DNA of 52,809 nucleotides, from assembly GCF_030124325.1 (NCBI RefSeq), contig NZ_JASKLR010000025.1, positions 3,920-56,728 on the forward strand, in the 5' to 3' direction. The notes under the pieces were generated by a model, which was not told where the DNA came from, ran no database searches, and worked only from the letters and a program-made list of their open reading frames with translations. How positions within the stretch are numbered: position 1 is the stretch's first letter; each line of letters opens with the position of its first letter. The DNA is from Sinorhizobium sp. 8-89. GTDB lineage: Bacteria > Pseudomonadota > Alphaproteobacteria > Rhizobiales > Rhizobiaceae. Position numbers and translations under genes: made by a program. Shown here piece by piece: positions 1 through 8,459 of this stretch.

Positions 1-862
1 TGTCCGACTCATCCCGCTTTCGGCCTTTGCCGGCGAAGAGGCGGACGAAATGGGGGATCATCAGCCCGACGAAGCCGATCGCGCCGGAGAACGCCACCAT
101 CACCCCGGTAAGCAGCGCGGTGATCACGAAGAGCATCAGGCGGAAACGGCGCACCGGAATGCCGAGCGTCATCGCCGTCTCGTCGCCCATGGCGAGCGCG
201 TTGATCTCGCGCGCCCGGATGGTGAGCCAGCCGAGGCAGACGGCGAGCGCCAGCGCCGGGTAGACGAGATGCGGCCACTGCGCGAGGCCGAGACCGCCGA
301 GCATCCAGAAGATCACCGTGTGCACGGCGCGCGGGTCGCCCAGAAAAATCAGGAGATTGCCGGCCGCCGTGAGCGTGAAGGCGACGGCGACGCCGGAAAG
401 CACGAGGCGGTCGGCGCCGGTGCCGAGCACGCGGGTGACGAGCGCCACCAGCGCAGTGGCGCCGAGCGCACCGGCGAAGGCGAAGAGCGGCACCGTCGCA
501 AGGCCAAGGACAAGACCGGTGTGGAGCAGAGCGACGATGGCCCCGAGCGCCCCGCCGGCCGAGACGCCGAGGAGATGCGGATCGGCCAGCGGATTGCGCG
601 TCACCGATTGCAGCACGGCGCCGGTCACGGCAAGACCCGCCCCGACGAGTCCGGCGAGCACGACGCGCGGCAGGCGCACGTCCCAGACGATGCTTTCACG
701 ACCGGCCGACCACAGGACCTCGACGCTGCCCGGCGCGATCTTCGCCGCAATGATCGACCAGACGGTCGCAACCGGGATCGGCGCCGAGCCGAGCGAAACG
801 GCGGCGGTGACAGTCAGGCAGAACAACAACGCCGCTGCGAGGAAGAAAAGCGCGGATTTCAC
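1..862 (-). CDS. FecCD-family ABC permease, B12/corrinoid or iron-siderophore type (C-terminus outside window)
   Basis: Inner-membrane permease subunit of a BtuCD/FhuB-type importer. The frame stays open from a GTG at 862 to the window edge, so about 287 residues are visible and the C-terminus is missing. The N-terminus is a hydrophobic helix (VKSALFFLAAALLF). Further on are family-typical stretches such as RLPRVVLAGLVGAGLAVTGA and NPLADPHLLGVSAGGALGA, and near the edge GAIGFVGLMIPHFVRL, which contacts the ATPase in BtuC-like proteins. It is the fourth gene after a cobalamin riboswitch, downstream of the binding protein and ATPase, so corrinoid import is the likeliest role; iron-chelate uptake cannot be excluded by family alone. 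The start is uncertain because no in-frame ATG lies just upstream. Confidence 0.88.
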   Translation of the reverse strand, partial: MKSALFFLAAALLFCLTVTAAVSLGSAPIPVATVWSIIAAKIAPGSVEVLWSAGRESIVWDVRLPRVVLAGLVGAGLAVTGAVLQSVTRNPLADPHLLGVSAGGALGAIVALLHTGLVLGLATVPLFAFAGALGATALVALVTRVLGTGADRLVLSGVAVAFTLTAAGNLLIFLGDPRAVHTVIFWMLGGLGLAQWPHLVYPALALAVCLGWLTIRAREINALAMGDETAMTLGIPVRRFRLMLFVITALLTGVMVAFSGAIGFVGLMIPHFVRLFAGKGRKRDESD

Positions 863-1128
863 GTCGGTTGCAGCCTTCGGGTTTCCCGGACTTGAGGGCC
901 AGATGCCGCGGCATCATTATTAGAAATCATTAGGTTGCAGAGCCTTCTTCATGCGGTCGCGGTGATGAGCAGCCGCTCTTGCGCGCCGCCGACGTGGGCG
1001 CTGGTGGATCCCCGTGACGAGCACGGGAGTGAGGCTCTGGCGTGAGTCATCGCGACTTCCGCCAGTGCCGCGACGCCGCGACAGCAAGCGCGGAAAGCTG
1101 ACGCAATCCCTCTTCACGCCATCGCTAC
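863..1128 (-). other. Gap between binding protein and permease genes with a doubtful 70-codon ORF
   Basis: This 266-base gap is long for an otherwise tightly overlapping operon. A GTG at 1132 overlaps the stop of the binding-protein gene (GTGA) and opens 70 codons ending at 920. The product is very Arg/Ser-rich and resembles no family. The stretch reading LTPVLVTGIHQRP looks like translations of dispersed intergenic repeats common in Rhizobiales, so I infer a repeat insertion rather than a gene. Confidence 0.3.
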
Positions 1129-2076
1129 TCACATCGCTTCTGCGTGAAAACTCTTCGCCAACCGCCCGATCGCCTCGATGTTGCGCGGCCCGGGCGTCGC
1201 CTCGACATATTCGAGCACGACGAAGCGGTCGTTCTTCACCGCGTCCACATTCCTGAAGACCGGATTGTTCTTCATGAAGGCGATCTTCTGCTCGGCGCTC
1301 ACTTCGCCGTAATTGACGATCACGACCACCTCCGGATTGCGGTCGATCACCGGCTCCCAGGAGATTTCCGTCCAGCTCTTCTCGACATCATCAACGATGT
1401 TGACGCCGCCGGCCGCCTCGATCATCGCCGTCGGGATGCCGTAGCGGCCGGAGGTAAACGGCTTTTCCTCGCCGGAATCGTAGACGAAGACGCGCACCCG
1501 TCGCTCGGCGCTCTTGATCTTGCCGGTGATGCCGGCGAGTTCATGACGGTAGCCCGCGACCAGCGCCTCCGCGCGCTCCTCGATACCGAAGATGCGGCCA
1601 AGGTTCAGGAGATCGATGAACACGTCCTCCATCGTCGGCTTGCCCTTGGCCATGATGTGGATGCAGCTCTCGGTGAGCTCATAGACCTTGATGCCTAAGG
1701 GCGACAGCGTCTCCGGCGTCACCTCGCCGCCGACCTTCATGCCGTAGTTCCAGCCGGCGAAGTAAAAATCGGCATCAGCGTTGAGCAGCACTTCCTTTGT
1801 CGGATATTTTTCCGCGAGTTCGGGCAACTCCTTGACGCCCTCGCGCAGGCGTTCGTCCAGCGTCTTCCAGCCCGAAACGCCGGTATAGCCGACCATGCGA
1901 TCCTGCAGCTTCAAGGCCAGCATCATCTCGGTGAGATTAACGTCGTTGGAGATCGCGCGCTTGGGCGCGGTGTCGAAGCTGACTTCGCGGTTGCAGCTCT
2001 TGACGGTCACGGGATGGGCAAGCGCCGGCGCCGCCGCAAGGGCAAACAGGCCGGCGGCAAAAAGAAGTCTGTTCAT
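1129..2076 (-). CDS. Periplasmic substrate-binding protein of a BtuF/FepB-type ABC importer
   Basis: Delivers a metal chelate, here most likely a corrinoid, to the membrane permease. The 315-residue product has a Sec signal peptide (residues 1-20, ending APALA), then a mature chain that starts HPVTVKSCNREV and matches the two-lobed Peripla_BP_2 fold in length and layout. Visible landmarks are the early KRAISNDVNLTEMMLAL segment and a later DRNPEVVVIVNYG strand typical of the C-terminal lobe. The ATG at 2076 overlaps the end of the ATPase gene by 4 bases, so the two are translationally coupled. The gene lies in a riboswitch-controlled operon, which favours cobalamin or a precursor over ferric siderophores; the ligand is inferred only from context. 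Confidence 0.87.
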   Translation of the reverse strand: MNRLLFAAGLFALAAAPALAHPVTVKSCNREVSFDTAPKRAISNDVNLTEMMLALKLQDRMVGYTGVSGWKTLDERLREGVKELPELAEKYPTKEVLLNADADFYFAGWNYGMKVGGEVTPETLSPLGIKVYELTESCIHIMAKGKPTMEDVFIDLLNLGRIFGIEERAEALVAGYRHELAGITGKIKSAERRVRVFVYDSGEEKPFTSGRYGIPTAMIEAAGGVNIVDDVEKSWTEISWEPVIDRNPEVVVIVNYGEVSAEQKIAFMKNNPVFRNVDAVKNDRFVVLEYVEATPGPRNIEAIGRLAKSFHAEAM

Positions 2077-2990
2077 CGTGTGGCTCCTGTGGAACGGGAA
2101 GATCGCGCGACGGCAGGCGCTGCGGGCGGCGAGAGCGTGAAGGAAAAGCGGGAGCAGCCGGTGGCATCGTCATGCGCGGTCGCGTAGACACCAAAGGCGG
2201 CCGAGAGCGCCGAAGGCTCCAGCACCGTCTCCGGCGGGCCGAAGGCGGCGAGCCGCCCGTCCGTAAGGATCGCGACATCGGTCGCGAACTCGGCCGCGAG
2301 ATTGATGTCGTGTAGCGTCGTGACAATCGTCAGCTTCAGCGTCTGCAGGAGATTGAGGATTTCGAGCTGGTGGCGGATGTCGAGGTGGTTGGTCGGCTCG
2401 TCGAGGATGATGATCTTCGGCTCCTGGGCAAGCGCGCGGCCAATCAGCACCCGCTGCTTCTCGCCGCCCGAAAGCGTGGCGAACTGCCGCCGCGCAAGGT
2501 GGGCAAGGTCGAGATGCTCGAGCGCATGCGCCACCCGCTCGCGGTCGCGATCGCTCCAGCCGCTGATCCCCTCGCGGCGCGGGATCCGCCCCATCATCAC
2601 GACATCGCGCACGCTGAAGGGGAAATCGCCGGGCATTTCCTGCAGCACCACGGCGATCGTCCTTGCCGCCTCGCGGGCGGTCATCGCCCAGAGGCTCACG
2701 CCGTCGATCTCGACGCGGCCGGCGATCGGCTCGACCGCGCGGTAGAGGCAGCGCAAGAGCGAGGTCTTGCCGGCGCCGTTCGGGCCGATGATCGCCAGCC
2801 GGCTGCCCGGCGCGACGGAAAAGCCGATGTCGCGGACGAGGCGGAGACCAGGGCGCGGCCCCCATTCCAGCCCTTCGACGCGGAGGCTGACGCCCGCAGC
2901 GGGATCAGGAAAGGCGTGAAGCGGTTTTCCGCCCGCATCCGGCGGCCCACTGAACTTGTCACAGCTCATGAAAGTGCCCTCTTCGCTCAT
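2073..2990 (-). CDS. ABC importer ATPase, BtuD/FepC type
   Basis: Cytoplasmic ATPase powering the permease encoded two genes downstream. The 305-residue chain carries Walker A GPNGAGKTS (about residue 72), the Q-loop region VVLQEMPGDFPFSVRD, signature LSGGEKQRVLIGRA, Walker B KIIILDEPTNHLD and the switch histidine in TTLHDINLA. These spacings are those of iron-chelate/B12 importer ATPases. The start overlaps the DUF1636 gene by 4 bases and the stop overlaps the binding-protein gene by 4 bases, so DUF1636, ATPase and binding protein are coupled. The roughly 30-residue extensions at each end are longer than usual for the family and low in recognisable structure. Confidence 0.92.
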   Translation of the reverse strand: MSEEGTFMSCDKFSGPPDAGGKPLHAFPDPAAGVSLRVEGLEWGPRPGLRLVRDIGFSVAPGSRLAIIGPNGAGKTSLLRCLYRAVEPIAGRVEIDGVSLWAMTAREAARTIAVVLQEMPGDFPFSVRDVVMMGRIPRREGISGWSDRDRERVAHALEHLDLAHLARRQFATLSGGEKQRVLIGRALAQEPKIIILDEPTNHLDIRHQLEILNLLQTLKLTIVTTLHDINLAAEFATDVAILTDGRLAAFGPPETVLEPSALSAAFGVYATAHDDATGCSRFSFTLSPPAAPAVARSSRSTGATR

Positions 2991-3457
2991 TGGAACCGCC
3001 CTGCGGTTTCCTCGGAGACGAGGATCGCTGCCGGAATGCGGGAAAGGCCCTTGGCGTCCGGCCCGAAGCCCGGACGCGGAAAAGCGGGAAACGACTCGCC
3101 GTGTCCGTCCTGCTCCGACTGGCCGTCACGCACGGCCGAGGGCAAGACGCTGCCCTGCCCCTTGGCAAAAGTGGCGGCGAAGCTCACGAGATCGTCGATG
3201 TTTTCCTCCGGCGAAATGTCGCCGAAGAGGTAGGTCGCTTTGCCGGTCGCCTGGAAGGCGATGGTGCAAGGCCGTGTGCAGGCGGTCATCGCGACGGTGC
3301 CGGCGATGGCGAAATCCCGGTCGAGCGGCCTGCCGAGGGCGCAGACGCTGCGGTTCAACTGCGCGAGCAGCGCGGCGCCGGGCCGGCACGGCCCTCCGGT
3401 GAAGCGGCAATCGGTGCAAAGGGTTATCTTGTGCTGTCGGAAGTCTGATTTCGCCAT
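2987..3457 (-). CDS. DUF1636 family cysteine-rich putative metal-binding protein
   Basis: First full-size gene of the riboswitch-controlled import operon. The 156-residue product has two cysteine clusters: CTDCRFTGGPC near residue 15 and ACTRPC near residue 60, a C-X2-C-X6-C plus C-X3-C layout resembling thioredoxin-fold [2Fe-2S] ferredoxins. The region GDISPEENIDDLVSF is typical of DUF1636. The ATG at 3457 follows a good ribosome site (GGAGATGAGCC). Members of this family recur beside cobalamin or cobalt genes, but their biochemical role is not established; a reductase or metal-chaperone step for imported corrinoid is inference. The last 60 residues look poorly conserved and may be disordered. 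Confidence 0.82.
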   Translation of the reverse strand: MAKSDFRQHKITLCTDCRFTGGPCRPGAALLAQLNRSVCALGRPLDRDFAIAGTVAMTACTRPCTIAFQATGKATYLFGDISPEENIDDLVSFAATFAKGQGSVLPSAVRDGQSEQDGHGESFPAFPRPGFGPDAKGLSRIPAAILVSEETAGRFQ

Positions 3458-3546
3458 GGCTCATCTCCGCCGGGCTGGGCCGGAGAGAAAACGGCGAAAA
3501 TGCAAGAAGACGGTTGCCCGCCAAGCAGAAGCCAGTTCTTTTCCAT
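3424..3546 (-). CDS. Possible 40-residue leader ORF between riboswitch and DUF1636 gene
   Basis: An ATG at 3546, preceded by GGGGTG, opens 40 codons (MEKNWLLLGGQPSSC at the N-terminus) and stops 34 bases inside the DUF1636 gene in another frame. It is the first start codon after the riboswitch, so its translation could influence the next gene. No homology is recognised. It may be a chance ORF. Confidence 0.25.
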   Translation of the reverse strand: MEKNWLLLGGQPSSCIFAVFSPAQPGGDEPWRNQTSDSTR

Positions 3547-3578
3547 CGGAACACCCCGTCCGTTGTGGTTGATCGGTT

Positions 3579-3765
3579 CGATGGCAGGTCTCCTGGCTCG
3601 CGGGTCGCCGCGCATCCACGTCTTCCCGGCTTGTCGCCAGTGACATAGTGTGAATGCGCTTTCCGCTCACAGTTGCGGGGGCAGCCACGGTTTCGGCCCC
3701 TCCTGGGTCGTCCTCACCGTGTTCCCTTTTCAGCCGCTCCCGGGTCACGGAAGCAGCACCATCGC
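3579..3765 (-). promoter_or_regulatory. Cobalamin riboswitch upstream of the DUF1636-ABC importer operon
   Basis: Read on the minus strand, the conserved cobalamin riboswitch blocks appear in order. They are GATGGTGCTGC at the 5' side, GGGAACACGGTG, GCTGCCCCCGCAACTGT, GTCACTGG, GCCGGGAAGA and the B12 box AGCCAGGAGACCTGCC. The outer stem pairs GATGG with CCATC. At about 187 nt the element has normal length. It should bind adenosylcobalamin and lower expression of the importer when B12 is plentiful. Confidence 0.95.
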
Positions 3766-4097
3766 GCCCTTGGTGACATGAATCGCAATGGTAAGCAACC
3801 GGTGGATGAGGGAGGCAGGGAGATATCAACACGGGTGGGTGTCTCGTTGTGGCGGTATTCTGTTACTAAATAACATAACACAATACAAGGCAGAAACTTC
3901 GTCACAACGCGTGATTTGTCGCCGTTGGCGGTCAGTGGCCGAACGGCAGAGCCAATCACATTACCGACGCGTCGGTCGCCAATCGTGCCGGGCCACTGCA
4001 GCAAATTCCCCTCATTCCCTCTGCTCGTCGCAGGAATCCAGCGCGCCGAAGTCCTTGGGCACCGGAGACTCTTGATAGGGCGCGCGCCCCGAACGCC
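3766..4097. other. Intergenic stretch upstream of riboswitch; AT-rich patch with inverted repeat
   Basis: Between the riboswitch and the end of the LysR gene I see no gene. An AT-rich patch at about 3850-3890 holds the inverted repeat TGTTA-N5-TAACA (3861-3875). It lies roughly 100 bases upstream of the riboswitch and may mark the promoter region of the importer operon. I could not assign -35/-10 boxes. Confidence 0.35.
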
Positions 4098-4979
4098 TCA
4101 CACCGAAAATAGGTTCTCCGCCATGAAATCCACGAAAACCCGAAGTTTGGGTGAAAGGTAGCGGCTGGAAGGCCAGAGGATCCGGAACGGGCCGGAATGT
4201 TCGACGTGCTCGTCAAGCACGCTGACGAGCGTGCCGTCACGAAGCTGGCGGCGGATACCGACATCCGGCAGGCAGGCGATGCCGAGCCCCTGCTCTGCCA
4301 TATAGATCAGTGGCTCGATCGTGTTGACGACCGCCGTCGTCGGCAGTTCGATGTCCCTCTGCCCGCGCTTGAGCGGCCAGCGTTCAAGCTTGCCGCTGGT
4401 CGCGTAGCGATGCTGCAGGCAGGCATGGGATTTCAGATCTTCCGGCGTACGCGGCACGGCCCTTCGCGCGAAATAGTCGGGCGAGCCGACGAGCATGAGT
4501 CGGAAGGTGCCGAGCGATCGAATCATCAGCCGCGAGTCGCTGACCTCGCCGGCGCGCACAACGGCATCAAAACCTTCGTCGATCACGTCGACAAGCCGGT
4601 CGCTGAAATCGAGGTCGAGTTCGATCTCGGGATAGGCGCGCATGAAGGCTGAAAGCGCCGGCATCATCAGCATGCCGATGAGCGGCATGCTGATGCGTAG
4701 CTTGCCGCGTGGCGCGCCCTGCGTCTGGGCGATCTCCTGTTCTGCCGCCTCGACCTCCGAGAAGATGCGTCGGCAGCGTTCGAGGAAGAGCGCCCCCTCC
4801 GGTGTCAGCGTGATCGAGCGCGTCGAGCGATGGAGAAGCCGCACGCCGAGCCGTTCTTCCAGCCGCGCCACCGCCTTGCCGACCGCCGAGGACGATACGC
4901 CCAATTGCCGCCCGGCGAGCGTGAAGCTGCGGGCGTCCGCCGCCTGGACGAAAGCGTTGAGCGATCCGAGACTGTCCAT
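4098..4979 (-). CDS. LysR-family transcriptional regulator
   Basis: DNA-binding regulator with an N-terminal winged helix-turn-helix (residues 1-60, including FTLAGRQLGVSSSAVGKAVA and RLEERLGVRLLHRSTRS) and a C-terminal effector-binding domain (about 90-293). The 293-residue length is normal. It is of the CrgA/YhjC-like LysR subtype, with GKLRISMPLIG opening the effector domain. It is transcribed away from the deacetylase-fold gene at 5132, the usual arrangement for a LysR regulator and its target. A perfect palindrome lies 16 bases upstream of its start, consistent with autoregulation. The effector is unknown. Confidence 0.93.
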   Translation of the reverse strand: MDSLGSLNAFVQAADARSFTLAGRQLGVSSSAVGKAVARLEERLGVRLLHRSTRSITLTPEGALFLERCRRIFSEVEAAEQEIAQTQGAPRGKLRISMPLIGMLMMPALSAFMRAYPEIELDLDFSDRLVDVIDEGFDAVVRAGEVSDSRLMIRSLGTFRLMLVGSPDYFARRAVPRTPEDLKSHACLQHRYATSGKLERWPLKRGQRDIELPTTAVVNTIEPLIYMAEQGLGIACLPDVGIRRQLRDGTLVSVLDEHVEHSGPFRILWPSSRYLSPKLRVFVDFMAENLFSV

Positions 4980-4994
4980 CTGCCAACTCCATTT

Positions 4995-5010
4995 CGGACA
5001 TTATTGTCCG
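4995..5010. promoter_or_regulatory. Perfect palindrome, candidate LysR operator
   Basis: CGGACA-TTAT-TGTCCG is a perfect inverted repeat in the 152-base divergent region between the LysR gene and the deacetylase-fold gene. Its position just upstream of the LysR start would suit autorepression. The assignment rests on position and symmetry only. Confidence 0.5.
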
Positions 5011-5131
5011 TTGTGCTCGGAATTGTAGCGCATTTTTCGGATACATCGAGTGGCTTACCTTCAGCGCAGGCGGCAGATCGCCCTCTTCGGAAGGCCCTGC
5101 TGCGTCCATGATCAACTGAAGGAGAAAGACC

Positions 5132-6058
5132 ATGTCCCAGATTTCAACGGCACCGCAGCACCACGACCGCTTTGAATATTCCGCCATCGTCGACCGTCCG
5201 CCGCTGCGCTGGGCGGGCGACGCAAGGGTTGCGGTCTGGGTCGTGCCCAATGTCGAGCACTTCCTGTTCGACCGGCCTTCGAGTTCGATCACGCAACTGA
5301 CCGCCGGCTTCGTGCCGGATGTGCTCAACTATTCGTGGCGCGATTTCGGCGCCCGCGTCGGCGTATGGCGGCTGATGGAGGTGATGGAGAAATACGGGGT
5401 CAGGGGCACCGTGGCACTCAACTCCGACGTCTGCGACCACTACCCGCGCATCATCGAGGCCGGCAAGGCGCTCGGCTGGGAATGGATGGGCCACGGCACC
5501 AACAACTCGACGATGATCAATGGCCAGCCAGAGGAAGAGGAGCGCCAGATCGTCAGAACCGTGGTCGAGACGATCGAGCGAAGCACCGGAAAGCGGCCGC
5601 GCGGCTGGCTGAGCCCCGGACTGACGGAATCACACCGCTCGCTCGACCTGCTCGCCGAAGCCGGCATCGAATATGTCGCCAACTGGGTCAATGACGAGCA
5701 GCCCTACCCGATGCGAGTGAAAAGCGGCTCGATGCTGTCGCTGCCCTATTCGGTCGAGATCAACGACTTTGCCGCCTTTCTCGAACAGGGCCAGAGCGGC
5801 GAGGCTTTTGCGCAAACGATCCGCGACCAGTTCGACGTGCTCTATGAGGACGGCGCGAAAACGGGCCGGGTCATGGCGATCTGCTTGCACCCGTTCCTGA
5901 TCGGCCATCCCCACCGCAGCAAACACCTCGAGAGAGCGCTGGCCCATATCACCTCACGGCGCGAAGTGTGGCTCGCGACCGGTGGCGAAATCGCCGACTG
6001 GTACAAGAGGAACTATCTGGACCAAGCGACGGCCCCTGCCCACTGTCAATATGCCTAG
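5132..6058 (+). CDS. Polysaccharide deacetylase-fold protein, PuuE/allantoinase-like
   Basis: A 308-residue NodB-fold protein of the branch that includes the metal-independent allantoinase PuuE. Visible motifs are ALNSDVCDHYP (about residue 95), GWEWMGHGTNNS (about 120), RPRGWLSPGLTES (about 155) and the late CLHPFLIGHPHR (about 255). These correspond to the first acidic, histidine and terminal histidine motifs of the fold. The ATG at 5132 has a clear AAGGAG site. Divergence from a LysR gene suggests substrate-inducible catabolism of a ureide or other amide, but substrate cannot be read from sequence. Its last 4 bases overlap the convergent SLC13 gene. Confidence 0.82.
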   Translation: MSQISTAPQHHDRFEYSAIVDRPPLRWAGDARVAVWVVPNVEHFLFDRPSSSITQLTAGFVPDVLNYSWRDFGARVGVWRLMEVMEKYGVRGTVALNSDVCDHYPRIIEAGKALGWEWMGHGTNNSTMINGQPEEEERQIVRTVVETIERSTGKRPRGWLSPGLTESHRSLDLLAEAGIEYVANWVNDEQPYPMRVKSGSMLSLPYSVEINDFAAFLEQGQSGEAFAQTIRDQFDVLYEDGAKTGRVMAICLHPFLIGHPHRSKHLERALAHITSRREVWLATGGEIADWYKRNYLDQATAPAHCQYA

Positions 6059-7833
6059 TGGAGCGGCCAGACCCACATCAGCATCGGTACGGCAACGAGC
6101 ACGATGACGGCGGAAAGCGGCAGGCCAAGGCGCGGATAGTCGCTGAAGCGGTAGCCGCCGGGACCCATCACCAGCGTGTTGCACTGGTGGCCGATCGGGG
6201 TCAGGAAATCCGAGCCCGCGCCGATTGCCACCGCCATCAGGAAGGCATCCGGCCGATATTCGAGCGCCGCGGCGAAACTCGCGGCGATCGGCGCCATGAC
6301 GAGCACGGTGGCGGCATTGTTGAGGAAGGGCGTGACGGCCATCGCTGCCATGAGGATGAGGGCAAGCGCGCCCGCGGGCGGGAGACCCGAGGCAATGCCG
6401 CTCAGCCAGCCGGCGATGAGGTCCGAGCCGCCGGTGGTGCGCAGCGTGTCGCTGACCGGGATCAGAGCCGCCAGCATGACGAGGATCGGCCCGTCGACCG
6501 CGCGGTAGACGTCGCGCAGCGGGATGACGCGGAAGATCACCATGGCCAGCGCCGCCGCGAAGAACGCGACCGGCACCGGCACGACGCCGATCGCAGTCGC
6601 CCCCATGGCGGCGGCGAGCACGAGCAGCGGCACGGTCGCGCGGCGGATTGTGCCGAGCAGGATTTCGCGCTGGGCAAGCGGCAGGCAGCCGAAATCCTGC
6701 AGGAAGGGCGGCAGGTCGCGCCGCGTCCCCTGCAAGACGACGATGTCGCCGGCCTGCAGCCGGATGTTGCCGAGACGCTGTTTTAGCCGCTCGCCCTGGC
6801 GGCTGACGGCCAAGAGGTTGATGTTGTGATTGTTGAAGAGTGCCAGCCGCTGCGCTGTCATGCCGACGAGCGGCGAGCCGCTGGCGATCACCGCCTCGAC
6901 CGCCTCGATGTCGGCCGGCGCCTTGCCATTGCTGGCTGCCGGCGAGCGGTCGCCGGAAATCCTGAGCTTCGCCTGGGAAACGATGCGGTCGAGCGCCGCC
7001 GGCCCGCCTTCGAGCAGCAGGATATCGTCGGACTCGACCTTGATATCGGGCAGCGGTGCCAGATGCGTGCCGCGCCGGAAGATGGCGATGACGACGGCGC
7101 CGCCGTCGCCGAGCTTGACCAGGTTTCCGAGCGGCTTGCCGATCATCGGCGAGCCGGCCGGGACAATCGCTTCGGACGTATAGTCGGTGATTTCGATCGC
7201 CTGGTTGACGGAAACGTGCTGGCTCTTGCGCTCCGGCACCAGCCGATAGGCGAAAAGCAGGAACACCGCACCGACCGCCGCCAGCGATGCGCCGACGGGG
7301 GTGAAATCGAACATCGTGAAGCTCTCGCCGGTGAGATCCTGCCGCATCCGCGACACGACCACGTTGGGCGAGGTGCCGATCTGCGTCATAAGCCCGCCGA
7401 TCAGCGAGCCGAAGGCCATCGGCATCAGGAACACCGAAGGCTGCACGTTCGACCGCCGCGCGAACTGGAAGGCGACCGGGATCATGATCGCCAGCGCCCC
7501 GATATTCTTGATGAAGGCGGAAAGCACCGTGACGGTGACGACGAGAAGCGCGAGTTGCGCCCTCACCGAGGTCAGGTCCGGCAGGAAGCGCTGGATCGCC
7601 GCATCCACAACGCCGGAGCGCGCAACACCCGCGCTGACGATGAGCGCGCTGCCGACGATGATGACGATATCGTCGCTGAAGCCGTCGAAGGCATGGTCGA
7701 AGGGTACGATGCCGACCGCGACCGAGAGCATCAGCGCCGAACACGCGATAATGTCGTAGCGGAAGCGGTCCCAGATGAAAAAGGCCATCATGGTGCCGAT
7801 GACGAGAAACGAGAGCGATTGTTCGGCGGTCAT
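6055..7833 (-). CDS. SLC13/DASS-type permease with two central RCK_C (TrkA-C) domains
   Basis: Inner-membrane transporter of the ArsB/CitT-like superfamily. The 592-residue chain has an N-terminal membrane half (to about residue 200), two cytosolic TrkA-C domains (about 205-290 and 295-375, with VVIAIFRRGTHLAPLPD and INLLAVSRQGERLK) and a C-terminal membrane half. Signatures include QIGTSPNVVVSRMR in the first half and FLNNAATVLVMAPIA plus DFLTPIGHQCNTLVMGPGGY in the second, the duplicated substrate/Na+ sites. A TTG six codons upstream (7851) is an alternative start; the ATG at 7833 is favoured. Substrate is unknown; sulfate, dicarboxylate or another anion are all possible for this architecture. 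Confidence 0.88.
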   Translation of the reverse strand: MTAEQSLSFLVIGTMMAFFIWDRFRYDIIACSALMLSVAVGIVPFDHAFDGFSDDIVIIVGSALIVSAGVARSGVVDAAIQRFLPDLTSVRAQLALLVVTVTVLSAFIKNIGALAIMIPVAFQFARRSNVQPSVFLMPMAFGSLIGGLMTQIGTSPNVVVSRMRQDLTGESFTMFDFTPVGASLAAVGAVFLLFAYRLVPERKSQHVSVNQAIEITDYTSEAIVPAGSPMIGKPLGNLVKLGDGGAVVIAIFRRGTHLAPLPDIKVESDDILLLEGGPAALDRIVSQAKLRISGDRSPAASNGKAPADIEAVEAVIASGSPLVGMTAQRLALFNNHNINLLAVSRQGERLKQRLGNIRLQAGDIVVLQGTRRDLPPFLQDFGCLPLAQREILLGTIRRATVPLLVLAAAMGATAIGVVPVPVAFFAAALAMVIFRVIPLRDVYRAVDGPILVMLAALIPVSDTLRTTGGSDLIAGWLSGIASGLPPAGALALILMAAMAVTPFLNNAATVLVMAPIAASFAAALEYRPDAFLMAVAIGAGSDFLTPIGHQCNTLVMGPGGYRFSDYPRLGLPLSAVIVLVAVPMLMWVWPLH

Positions 7834-8157
7834 GGGCAGTACCTGAAGCAACGCGGGTCGGGCGATGGCCTTCCAAAAAGCGGCCTACGCAGGCAGCCCC
7901 AACAAAACGCACGAACTGCTGTTCGCGCGACCGTGGCCCTCCGGCGAGTCCGGCTCCTTACATCCTTCAAAGCGGCCACCGGATGCAACAGAATTCGCAT
8001 CGAAGCACCAAACGTCACCAGGAAACTGCGCCGAAACTCGTTGGCTCCTTTGATCGTTGTTGAAGAAGGAATAAGATATGCAGCCAGTTTAGCGTGTATC
8101 AACGGGGCCCTCGCGCAACGGAGAGGGACGCAATCGCCGGAGCCAAGGAAAACCGTC
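7834..8157. other. Intergenic region between SLC13 permease and lipoprotein genes
   Basis: About 320 bases separating divergent genes. I find no supported gene or RNA. It should carry both promoters; AT content rises near 8040-8100 upstream of the lipoprotein genes. Confidence 0.4.
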
Positions 8158-8448
8158 ATGAAGATCGCCCTGCCCGCCATTTGCCTGGGTTTTCTGCTCG
8201 CCGCCTGCGGCTCCACCGCTCCGCCGTCGATCGGCTACTCGCGCAATCTCGAGCCCATTCCCGGCAGCATAACCTATGGCGGTCAGCCGCGCACTAAGCT
8301 GACCAAGGCGCCGGTCGGCAGCATCGTGCCGCACCGGTTCCGCGACAAATTCGGGCGTCAGGTCTCCGAAACCTATGTCATAGAGCCGGACCGTTCGCTG
8401 CAATTGATAAGTCGCCGCATCGACTATGACCTCCCGAGCGACCGATAG
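8158..8448 (+). CDS. Small lipoprotein, first of a tandem pair
   Basis: A 96-residue product with a short positively charged N-terminus (MKIALP), a hydrophobic core and lipobox LLAAC with the acylated Cys near residue 18. The mature part has no known domain that I recognise. It contains LEPIPGSITYGGQPRT, LTKAPVGSIVPH and YVIEPDRSLQL, and ends RIDYDLPSDR. It is 11 bases upstream of a clear paralog. The same 35-base run of identical DNA occurs in both genes, pointing to recent duplication or gene conversion. Membrane location follows from the lipobox; function is unknown. RBS-like AAGGA lies upstream of the ATG. Confidence 0.83.
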   Translation: MKIALPAICLGFLLAACGSTAPPSIGYSRNLEPIPGSITYGGQPRTKLTKAPVGSIVPHRFRDKFGRQVSETYVIEPDRSLQLISRRIDYDLPSDR

Positions 8449-8459
8449 GATGGATTGCC

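Noticed and set aside
920..1132. Coupled 70-codon gene between binding protein and permease
   Set aside because: Despite the GTGA overlap the composition is Arg-rich and resembles translated rhizobial intergenic repeats; not supported as a gene.
5954..7912. 652-codon minus-strand frame over the SLC13 gene
   Set aside because: Out-of-frame shadow of the permease; composition is Arg/His-rich with no domain or membrane pattern.
6826..8157. Long plus-strand frame running from inside the SLC13 gene into the first lipoprotein
   Set aside because: Only its last 96 codons match a real protein with a lipobox; the upstream part is antisense to the permease.
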